Shown here: piece after piece, positions 1 to 5,451 of the stretch
Numbering within the stretch: the stretch's first letter is position 1
Layout of the letters: every line of letters begins with the position of its first letter
NCBI GenBank assembly: GCA_051011415.1
Contig: JBPCTY010000003.1
Location: 1 to 6,127, forward strand
Direction: 5' to 3'
DNA length: 6,127 bases
From: SZUA-442 sp051011415
Lineage (GTDB): Bacteria; Actinomycetota; Acidimicrobiia; Spongiisociales; UBA5794
The notes under the pieces: model-generated
Told to the model about the DNA's origin: nothing
The model's input: the letters and a program-made list of their open reading frames with translations, nothing else
Database searches by the model: none
Made by a program: the position numbers and the translations under genes

Positions 1-573
1 GCTGATGCAACGATTGACCCGATCGCCGCATGGGAAGGCTTGTTCTTCCCCGCAAAGTACCCCCTCGCACAGGACGCCACCCCGACGGAGATTCTCGGCA
101 CGATGGCGCAGGAGTTCGTTACCCGGATGGATTCGGTGAACTGGTCGAGGCTGGACGCTCTCGGGATCACGCAACGAGAGGCGCTCGTGGTTGCGTCACT
201 GATCGAACGAGAGGCCGGTCACGACGGTGAGCGAGCCACCGTTGCATCGGTGATCTACAACCGGATGGAGCAGGGCATGCGACTCCAGATCGATGCAACG
301 GTGATCTATGCACTTGGGTACAACCCGGGAAGGGTTCTGGCCGAGCACCTCAAGATTGACTCCATGTGGAACACGTATCTGATTGACGGCCTGCCCCCGA
401 CACCGATCGGAACAGCATCCATCGCCAGCCTTGAAGCTGCTGCGAACCCCGAGTCCACGGAGTATCTCTTTTACGTGCTGGCGGCCGAGGACGGTTCGCA
501 TGCGTTCGCAACCACGTACGATGGTCATCAGCAGAACATCGCAGATGCAAAGGAAGCCGGGGTGCTGCCATGA
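1..573 (+). CDS. mltG: Endolytic murein transglycosylase MltG (YceG-like), C-terminal part, 5' end outside window
   Basis: The frame is open from base 1, so this is the C-terminal 190 residues of a longer protein (E. coli MltG is about 340 aa). The N-terminal membrane anchor and LysM-like part lie upstream. MltG is an inner-membrane enzyme that cleaves nascent glycan strands and is thought to set their length. Visible motifs, numbered from the first codon: an EG-x-x-F-P-x-x-Y segment at 12-20; S-L-I-E-R-E-A at 66-72, holding the conserved glutamate pair that includes the catalytic Glu; Y-N-R-M at 86-89; L-Q-I-D-A-T-V-I-Y at 95-103, where the family often has L-Q-S-D-P-T; and N-T-Y with G-L-P-P-T-P-I at 124-136. 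It ends normally at TGA 571-573, overlapping the aroE ATG by four bases. Placement directly before aroE is conserved in Actinomycetota. Family assignment is very secure. Confidence 0.94.
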   Translation, partial: ADATIDPIAAWEGLFFPAKYPLAQDATPTEILGTMAQEFVTRMDSVNWSRLDALGITQREALVVASLIEREAGHDGERATVASVIYNRMEQGMRLQIDATVIYALGYNPGRVLAEHLKIDSMWNTYLIDGLPPTPIGTASIASLEAAANPESTEYLFYVLAAEDGSHAFATTYDGHQQNIADAKEAGVLP

Positions 574-1343
574 AGTTTGCGATTGTTGGTGACCCGGTGG
601 CGCACTCGTTGTCACCTCGGATTCACAATGCAGGGTTTCTTGAGCTTGGCATCGACGCCGAGTACGTCCACATGCAGATCACCGATGCTGAATTTCGTGG
701 GGTGATCGATCGGCTACGAAGCGGCGATCTCGATGGTGTCAACATAACGATGCCGCATAAGGCCCGTGCCTACTCCGCGGTCGACAGCCGCTCGGACGAT
801 GCCTATCGAACCCGAGCAGTGAACACGATCGTTTCGAAGGGCGGCCAGCTCGTCGGGCACAACACCGATATCGACGGTGTCCGCTATGCCGCAAAGAAGA
901 CGTCCCTTGGAGAGGACACGCCTGCCTTGATCCTTGGAAGTGGGGGAGCGGCTGCTGCAGCTGTGGTTGCGCTGGAGGACTCACCGCTTGTTGTCTCGAG
1001 CCGCGACCAATCGGATGCTGAGAATCTTCTTCGGAGATGCAGCGCCGAAGGCACGACGCTTCCGTGGGGTACTCCGCTCCAGGGCGCCCTTGTTGTGAAT
1101 GCCACGCCGCTCGGAATGCATGGTGAGTTGCTTCCGGACGGGCTTGTGGAGCGCGCCGGCGGCCTCATCGATATGACCTACGGTGAGGGACAGACTGCCG
1201 CTGTCCGCGACGCGGTGAATTTCGGGTTCCCGTACGCCGACGGCATCGACATGCTGGTTGGGCAAGCAGTCAGTGCCTTCGACATCTTCACTGGGCAGGA
1301 CATTTCACCGTTTGTGCTCGATGCGGCAGCGCGAGGCGCTTGA
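570..1343 (+). CDS. aroE: Shikimate dehydrogenase (NADP+)
   Basis: A 257-residue protein, slightly shorter than E. coli AroE (272 aa). It reduces 3-dehydroshikimate to shikimate with NADPH, step 4 of the chorismate pathway, in the cytoplasm. Seen: the shikimate-binding S-L-S at 13-15; N-I-T-M-P-H-K at 58-64 with catalytic Lys64; N85; N-T-D at 98-100 with catalytic Asp100; the Rossmann glycine loop G-S-G-G-A at 123-127; S-S-R at 143-145, where Arg145 probably contacts the NADP 2'-phosphate (the family usually has N-R-T); N-A-T-P-L-G-M; and a C-terminal D-M-L-V-G-Q-A segment. The ATG at 570 overlaps the mltG stop as ATGA, which fixes the start and suggests coupled translation. An AAGGAAG stretch near 550-556 is a rather distant possible ribosome binding site. 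All catalytic residues are present, so it should be active. Confidence 0.97.
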   Translation: MKFAIVGDPVAHSLSPRIHNAGFLELGIDAEYVHMQITDAEFRGVIDRLRSGDLDGVNITMPHKARAYSAVDSRSDDAYRTRAVNTIVSKGGQLVGHNTDIDGVRYAAKKTSLGEDTPALILGSGGAAAAAVVALEDSPLVVSSRDQSDAENLLRRCSAEGTTLPWGTPLQGALVVNATPLGMHGELLPDGLVERAGGLIDMTYGEGQTAAVRDAVNFGFPYADGIDMLVGQAVSAFDIFTGQDISPFVLDAAARGA

Positions 1344-1372
1344 CTATCCCCGAATCGTCTAAGGCCGCTTCC

Positions 1373-1385
1373 TAAGCTGCGCGCC
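1373..1385 (+). promoter_or_regulatory. Candidate leaderless promoter (-10 box TAAGCT) for the prepilin peptidase gene
   Basis: TAAGCT at 1373-1378 fits the actinobacterial -10 pattern TANNNT and lies 7 bases before the ATG at 1386, so transcription could begin at or next to the start codon. No Shine-Dalgarno sequence lies in the last 20 bases before the ATG, as expected for a leaderless mRNA. The surrounding 12 bases (1371-1382) match the element before aroC at 10 of 12 positions. No convincing -35 box is visible at normal spacing. Inference from sequence only. Confidence 0.55.
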
Positions 1386-2144
1386 ATGTCGGACCTTTCA
1401 ACTCCGGTTCTCGCCGTGCTGACGACCGCGATTCTGATTTTGGGATACGTCGCGGCCCGTTCGATCGTGGCTCTCGCAGATTCCCATCGCCTGGAGCTGT
1501 CAGACAAGTGGTGGAACCCGACCTGCACGGAGTGTGGAGGTCCGCTGGACTGGGCGATGTACCGATGCCGACCTGGCCGACACCGCCAACGCACCGTGAA
1601 CGCGGTCATCGTCGTCGCCACGCCGCTCGTCTTTCTCGGAGTCAGTGTCTCATTGGCGAGCCTGTGGCTCATCCCGGGATACCTCGTCTTTGCGTACTCG
1701 ATGGTGTTGCTGACTGTCACGGACCTGGACACGAAGCTGATACCCAACCGAATGTTGTTCCCCCTGACGGGTGTTGGCGCGGTGCTGCTCACTATCGGCG
1801 GCTTGATCGATGGTGAGTTGGTCTCGCTTGGTCGGGCAGCACTTGGTGGGGTGATCTACTTCGGAGCGATGTTCGTCTTGGCCCTCATCGCCAGAGGTGC
1901 GCTCGGGTTTGGGGATGTGAAGCTTGCATTCATGATCGGACTGTTCGCCGGTTACCTCGGCTGGGGTCACCTCGGAATTGCGGCTCTTGGTTCCTTCATC
2001 CTCGGAGGGGTGATTTCGCTGCTGCTGCTTGCGACGCGACGGGTGGGGCGAAAGGACTCGATTCCGTTTGGGCCCTTCATGACAGCGGCGGCCATCATCG
2101 CGGTCATCTGGGGAGACGCGATCGTCGACTTCTATCTGCGGTAG
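1386..2144 (+). CDS. Prepilin peptidase, A24 family (type IV leader peptidase) with variant N-terminal Cys/His motif
   Basis: A 252-residue polytopic membrane protein: a first hydrophobic helix at about 7-31, a cytoplasmic loop at about 32-72, then several hydrophobic segments to the C-terminus. A24 enzymes are aspartyl proteases that cut type IV pilin or pseudopilin leaders at the inner membrane. Both catalytic aspartates are visible: Asp113 in T-D-L-D-x-x-x-I-P-N and Asp177 in G-F-G-D-V-K. Classic PilD-type enzymes also have an N-terminal methyltransferase region with two C-x2-C pairs. Here the loop has Cys47 and Cys50, then Cys61 and His66, and the usual R-Y-P-x-x-E segment is not seen, so methylation activity is doubtful. 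M. tuberculosis has a peptidase of this family (Rv2551c) at the same place near aroE. No pilin substrate lies in the window. The ATG at 1386 has no ribosome binding site but follows a TANNNT box. Confidence 0.9.
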   Translation: MSDLSTPVLAVLTTAILILGYVAARSIVALADSHRLELSDKWWNPTCTECGGPLDWAMYRCRPGRHRQRTVNAVIVVATPLVFLGVSVSLASLWLIPGYLVFAYSMVLLTVTDLDTKLIPNRMLFPLTGVGAVLLTIGGLIDGELVSLGRAALGGVIYFGAMFVLALIARGALGFGDVKLAFMIGLFAGYLGWGHLGIAALGSFILGGVISLLLLATRRVGRKDSIPFGPFMTAAAIIAVIWGDAIVDFYLR

Positions 2145-2153
2145 TCATCCGCC

Positions 2154-2167
2154 TAGCCTGCGCCGTC
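2154..2167 (+). promoter_or_regulatory. Candidate leaderless promoter (-10 box TAGCCT) for aroC
   Basis: TAGCCT at 2154-2159 fits TANNNT and ends 8 bases before the aroC ATG at 2168. It lies in the 23-base gap after the peptidase stop codon. CCTAGCCTGCGC at 2152-2163 nearly repeats CCTAAGCTGCGC at 1371-1382. No Shine-Dalgarno sequence precedes the ATG and no clear -35 box was found. If real, it would let aroC-aroK-aroB, and perhaps efp-nusB, be transcribed separately from mltG-aroE. Confidence 0.55.
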
Positions 2168-3337
2168 ATGCTTCGATTCATCACTTCCGGAGAATCCCAC
2201 GGTCCTGGCCTTGTCGCGACCGTTGAAGGGTTGCCAGCAGGTCTCGACGTGCTCGAGGAAGGTATCGCGGCTGAACTCGCCCGACGAAGGCTTGGCTATG
2301 GCCGTGGCCCGCGGATGAAGCTCGAGAAGGACGAGATTGAAATCTTGGGCGGTGTTCGGTTTGGCAAGACGCTCGGTGGACCGGTCACCGTGCTCATCCG
2401 AAACACCGAGTGGCCCAAGTGGCAGGATCGCATGTCAACTGCTCCGGTGACCGACGAGAAGATTCAGGCGGTCAAACGAGAGAACAAGCCACGGCCCGGA
2501 CACGCCGATCTTGTCGGTATGCAGAAGTACGACACGCACGATGCCAGAGACATGCTTGAACGGGCCTCTGCACGGGAGACAGCGGCCCGCACAGTGGTCG
2601 GCTACCTCAGCAAGCAGCTGCTTGCCACCATCGGCGCCTCTGTGTTCAGTCACGTCGTCGCTATAGGGACTGCCACAGTGAACCAGAATGCCGAGCTGCC
2701 ATCGCCGGGTGACCTGGAAGCCATCGACGCATCAGAGGTCCGGGTGTTCAGCCGAGAAGCTGAAGACGTGATGATCGCCGAGATCGAAGCGGCAAAGAAG
2801 GACCGAGACACCCTTGGTGGAATCGTAGAAGTGCTTGCGTACGGGCTCCCACCAGGCCTGGGAAGCCATGTGCATTGGGACCGGAAGTTGGATGGTCAAC
2901 TCGCTGCTGCGCTTATGTCAATACAAGCGATCAAAGCAGTCGAGATCGGCGACGGACTGGCACAGGCCCGGTCGAGGGGCTCCGATGCCCACGATGAGAT
3001 CACCAGAGACGGAGACGAGTTTGGTCGGCGTACGAACCGAGCTGGCGGGCTTGAGGGCGGCATGACCACCGGGGGCGTGTTGCGAGTGAAAGCGGCGATG
3101 AAGCCGATTTCTACAGTGATGCGACCACTCGACACGGTCAACGTGGAGACAAAGGAAGCGGAAAAGGCGTTCCGAGAGCGTTCGGACGTGTGTGCCGTCC
3201 CTGCAGCCGGAGTCGTGGCAGAACAGATGGTCGCGATCGTGTTGGCAAGCGAAGTGCTTCGTATGTTCGGAGGCGACACGGTCGGCGACGTTGTTGCACG
3301 TCACCACGGGTACAAGGCAAGACTCGAGCAGTTCTGA
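2168..3337 (+). CDS. aroC: Chorismate synthase
   Basis: A 389-residue cytoplasmic enzyme that eliminates phosphate from 5-enolpyruvylshikimate-3-phosphate to give chorismate. The reaction needs reduced FMN without net redox change and is the last step of the common aromatic pathway. Seen: the N-terminal signature G-E-S-H-G at 8-12 with His11; R-R-R-L-G-Y-G-R-G near 38-46; R-P-G-H-A-D-L with His112, matching the second active-site histidine (E. coli His106); R-A-S-A-R-E-T at 132-138; a long insert near 170-215 typical of the larger actinobacterial/Gram-positive form; and the C-terminal R-S-D-V-C-A-V-P-A-A segment with a G-G-D-T-x-G-D region near the end. The length is close to that of the M. 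tuberculosis enzyme (annotated aroF in that genome). The start is fixed by the canonical M-L-R-F-x-T-x-G-E-S-H-G beginning. Its stop shares one base with the aroK start (TGATG). It looks intact. Confidence 0.98.
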   Translation: MLRFITSGESHGPGLVATVEGLPAGLDVLEEGIAAELARRRLGYGRGPRMKLEKDEIEILGGVRFGKTLGGPVTVLIRNTEWPKWQDRMSTAPVTDEKIQAVKRENKPRPGHADLVGMQKYDTHDARDMLERASARETAARTVVGYLSKQLLATIGASVFSHVVAIGTATVNQNAELPSPGDLEAIDASEVRVFSREAEDVMIAEIEAAKKDRDTLGGIVEVLAYGLPPGLGSHVHWDRKLDGQLAAALMSIQAIKAVEIGDGLAQARSRGSDAHDEITRDGDEFGRRTNRAGGLEGGMTTGGVLRVKAAMKPISTVMRPLDTVNVETKEAEKAFRERSDVCAVPAAGVVAEQMVAIVLASEVLRMFGGDTVGDVVARHHGYKARLEQF

Positions 3338-3831
3338 TGGGTCATGTCTGGCTAATTGGCATGATGGGAACCGGCAAGACGACAGTCGGCGCCATCGTTG
3401 CCGAGCAACGAGAGATGCCGCTTGAGGATACGGATACCCGAGTCATGGAACGGACCGGTCAGACGATTCCGGAGCTGTTCGGCGAGTCGGAAGCACGGTT
3501 TCGACTCGAGGAGGCTGCGGCCATCGAAGAACTCGCCGCAGAAGGAAATGCGGTGATCAGCACGGGCGGCGGTGCGATTCTGCGACCGGACTCAGTGGAG
3601 CTGATGCGTGACACCGGACACACGGTGCTGCTCACTGCAGACACCCAGGAACTAGAGCACCGCCTCGCCGATGACCTGACGAGACCGCTGCTGTCGTCAC
3701 CCGGGGCGCTCGCCGCCATCCTGGCGGAACGTGCACCCCTCTATGAAGCGGCAGCTGAAGTGATGATCGACACGACAGGGAAACTCCCCGGCGAGGTTGC
3801 CAGTGAGGTGCTTGCATGGCTCGACATGTGA
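3337..3831 (+). CDS. aroK: Shikimate kinase
   Basis: A 164-residue P-loop kinase that phosphorylates shikimate at the 3-hydroxyl with ATP (step 5), in the cytoplasm. Seen: Walker A G-M-M-G-T-G-K-T-T at 8-16; D-T-D at 31-33 for Mg2+ and shikimate; F-R at 55-56 with shikimate-binding Arg56; G-G-G at 77-79; the lid motif T-R-P-L-L with Arg116; and Arg132 in E-R-A-P-L-Y-E. These line up with M. tuberculosis AroK Asp32/Asp34, Arg58, Gly79-81, Arg117 and Arg136. The segment before F-R is one residue shorter than usual. The frame is open back to a GTG at 3190 inside aroC, but ATG 3337 is chosen because the Walker A motif normally sits within the first 15 residues and because it forms a TGATG overlap with the aroC stop. 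There is little ribosome binding site, so reinitiation after aroC is likely. Confidence 0.96.
   Translation: MGHVWLIGMMGTGKTTVGAIVAEQREMPLEDTDTRVMERTGQTIPELFGESEARFRLEEAAAIEELAAEGNAVISTGGGAILRPDSVELMRDTGHTVLLTADTQELEHRLADDLTRPLLSSPGALAAILAERAPLYEAAAEVMIDTTGKLPGEVASEVLAWLDM
3805..3810 (+). promoter_or_regulatory. Ribosome binding site for aroB (GAGGTG), inside aroK
   Basis: GAGGTG lies 5 bases before ATG 3816 and within the aroK coding sequence. It favours ATG 3816 over the in-frame GTG at 3828, which would give a GTGA overlap with the aroK stop but sits 17 bases from this site. Confidence 0.55.
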
Positions 3832-4871
3832 TCACGGAGAACGGCGAGGCTGCCACGACGGTGCAGGTCGGTCGCGGGCTAGATGAGTTGATAGTGGCTG
3901 CGGTTCACGAGCGACCAGGCGGACTCCCAGGCAACATCGCGGTGCTGTGTCAGCCCTCGACCTATGACCTGGCGAATCGCTATGCGAGTGCTCTGTCGGC
4001 GTCGGGTATCTCGACCACCGGCTACTCGCTCCCTGACGGGGAGGAGTCGAAGCAAATAGCCGTCGTTGAAGAGGTCTATCGATACCTCAACGAGCACAGG
4101 TTTTCGCGATCCGACCTGATCGTCGGTGTTGGAGGCGGAGCGTTGACCGATGCTGCCGGCTTTATCGCAGGGACGTACCTGAGAGGCATCGCAGCAATGT
4201 ATGTGCCCACCACAGTTCTCGGTGCCGTCGATGCCTCGATCGGCGGTAAGACAGGCGTCAACGTGGACGGAAAGAACCTCGCCGGTGTGTTCAGTCACCC
4301 CGAAGCTGTGTTCATCGATGCCGACACCCTTGATGCGCTTCCCGATGCAATCAAGCGCGATGGTGCGGCTGAGGCGATCAAGGCAGGCTTCATCCGAGAT
4401 ATGCGGATCGCAGAGACATACGAGTCCGACGGCCTTGAAGTCGATCTTGAGACCGTCGTTGATTGGTCGGTTGCCGTGAAAGCAGATGTGGTCAACGCTG
4501 ACTTCCGAGAGCGCGGTGTTCGTGCGATTCTCAACTACGGACACACCGTCGGTCATGCGGTAGAAACCTCGACCGGCCGGAGCCATGGAGAATCGGTGGC
4601 GATCGGAATGATCGCCGCCGGGGCTGCAAGCGAGCATGCACTCGGATTCGGCGGTGCCGTCCGACAGGCTGAGATTCTGTCTGGTGTAGGGCTTCCAATT
4701 CATGCCGCCGATGCGCACAAAGAGCAGGTAATGGCGCTCATGGCCCTCGATAAGAAGAGGGACGGCAGCGAGCTCAGAATGGTGCTGCTCGCGGACTTTG
4801 CAAGGCCTGAGGTCCGGGCGGTGGACGACGCTACCGTACAAGCCGCATTGGTATCGGTTGGCATTACCTGA
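3816..4871 (+). CDS. aroB: 3-dehydroquinate synthase
   Basis: A 351-residue NAD+- and divalent-metal-dependent cytoplasmic enzyme that cyclises DAHP to 3-dehydroquinate (step 2). Seen: P-D-G-E-x-x-K near residues 72-78; the NAD-binding G-G-G at 106-108 with Asp112; P-T-T at 131-133; G-G-K-T-G with Lys145; G-K-N with Lys153 and Asn154; A-E-A-I-K with Glu186 (metal ligand) and Lys189; N-Y-G-H-T-V-G-H with His243 (metal ligand) and His247; and H-G-E with His257 (third ligand). This matches the active-site set known from the Aspergillus nidulans domain. The usual Phe in G-H-T-F-G-H is Val here, a mild change. ATG 3816 overlaps the end of aroK by 16 bases and has a GAGGTG site; GTG 3828 is a possible alternative start. 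In M. tuberculosis the dehydroquinase gene follows aroB, whereas here efp follows directly. Confidence 0.97.
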   Translation: MARHVITENGEAATTVQVGRGLDELIVAAVHERPGGLPGNIAVLCQPSTYDLANRYASALSASGISTTGYSLPDGEESKQIAVVEEVYRYLNEHRFSRSDLIVGVGGGALTDAAGFIAGTYLRGIAAMYVPTTVLGAVDASIGGKTGVNVDGKNLAGVFSHPEAVFIDADTLDALPDAIKRDGAAEAIKAGFIRDMRIAETYESDGLEVDLETVVDWSVAVKADVVNADFRERGVRAILNYGHTVGHAVETSTGRSHGESVAIGMIAAGAASEHALGFGGAVRQAEILSGVGLPIHAADAHKEQVMALMALDKKRDGSELRMVLLADFARPEVRAVDDATVQAALVSVGIT

Positions 4872-4878
4872 ACGGCGC

Positions 4879-4884
4879 AAAGGA
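4879..4884 (+). promoter_or_regulatory. Ribosome binding site for efp (AAAGGA)
   Basis: AAAGGA lies 6 bases before ATG 4891 in the 19-base gap between aroB and efp. It is the best-spaced Shine-Dalgarno match before any start in the window and supports 4891 over upstream in-frame starts inside aroB. Confidence 0.65.
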
Positions 4885-4890
4885 CTCTTC

Positions 4891-5451
4891 ATGATCTCGA
4901 CAAACGAAGTCAGACCGGGCATGGCGCTCGATCTTCCAGACGGACTCTTCACCGTTGTTGAGTATCAACACGTCAAGCCTGGCAAAGGACCCGCGTTCGT
5001 GCGCACAAAGTTGAAGAACGTCCGCACCGGCGCTGTGCTTGAACGAACGTTTCGGGCTGGCGAAAAAGTGCAGGATGCGCGGATCGATCGCAGGGACTAC
5101 ACGTTCCTGTACAAAGACGACATGGGATTCAATCTCATGGATGGAGAGACGTACGATCAGATAAGCGTCTCCGAGGACCTCGTCGGTGATGCAGCAGGTT
5201 TCATGACGGACGGCATGACGATCAAGCTTGCCATGTTTGATGGCACACCCATCGATCTGGAGCTGCCGTCCTCTGTCGAGCTTGAGGTGACATTCGCTGA
5301 ACCGGGCATCAAAGGCGATCGTGTATCTGCAGCGACGAAGCCGATCACCCTGTCAACAGGTCGCATCATTCAGGCGCCGCTTTTCGTGGAGCAGGGAGAT
5401 ACCGTGAAGGTCGACACTCGCACCGGCGAATACATGACGCGGGTGACATGA
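4891..5451 (+). CDS. efp: Translation elongation factor P
   Basis: A 186-residue tRNA-shaped protein (E. coli EF-P is 188 aa) that binds between the ribosomal P and E sites and promotes peptide bond formation at proline runs. It has three expected domains: a KOW-like domain I (about 1-63), an OB domain II (about 65-128) and an OB domain III (about 129-186). The domain III signature runs K-P-I-T-L-S-T-G near 150-157, then A-P-L-F, then G-D-x-V-K-V-D-T-R-T-G-E-Y. The domain I loop tip reads P30-G31-K32-G33-P34, the form typical of Actinomycetota. Lys32 matches the residue that is beta-lysylated in E. coli and is, as I recall, reported unmodified in a studied actinobacterial EF-P. No modification gene (epmA/epmB type) is in the window. 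The frame extends back to 4798, but the canonical M-I-S-T-N-E-V start and its ribosome binding site fix ATG 4891. Confidence 0.98.
   Translation: MISTNEVRPGMALDLPDGLFTVVEYQHVKPGKGPAFVRTKLKNVRTGAVLERTFRAGEKVQDARIDRRDYTFLYKDDMGFNLMDGETYDQISVSEDLVGDAAGFMTDGMTIKLAMFDGTPIDLELPSSVELEVTFAEPGIKGDRVSAATKPITLSTGRIIQAPLFVEQGDTVKVDTRTGEYMTRVT

Noticed and set aside
1340..1345. TTGACT as a -35 box for the promoter at 1373
   Set aside because: It lies 27 bases from the TAAGCT box, far from the usual 16-18, and overlaps the aroE stop codon; probably chance.
1344..1385. Rho-independent terminator after aroE
   Set aside because: No GC-rich hairpin followed by a T run is visible; the same holds for the other short gaps.
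1178..1792. A 204-codon minus-strand frame across the aroE 3' end and the peptidase gene
   Set aside because: It spans two well-supported + strand genes, has low-complexity Ser/Arg/Ala/Thr composition and no recognisable domain.
3190..3336. Upstream extension of aroK from GTG 3190
   Set aside because: It would place 49 residues coded inside aroC before the normal kinase start; ATG 3337 gives the expected length and Walker A position.
4798..4890. Upstream extension of efp into aroB
   Set aside because: EF-P proteins start a few residues before the x-x-E-V-R-P-G motif; ATG 4891 has a well-spaced AAAGGA site.
3879..4952. A 357-codon open frame on the minus strand opposite aroB
   Set aside because: It lies almost wholly antisense to aroB, whose active-site motifs are intact; its protein shows no recognisable motif and looks like a codon-bias shadow.
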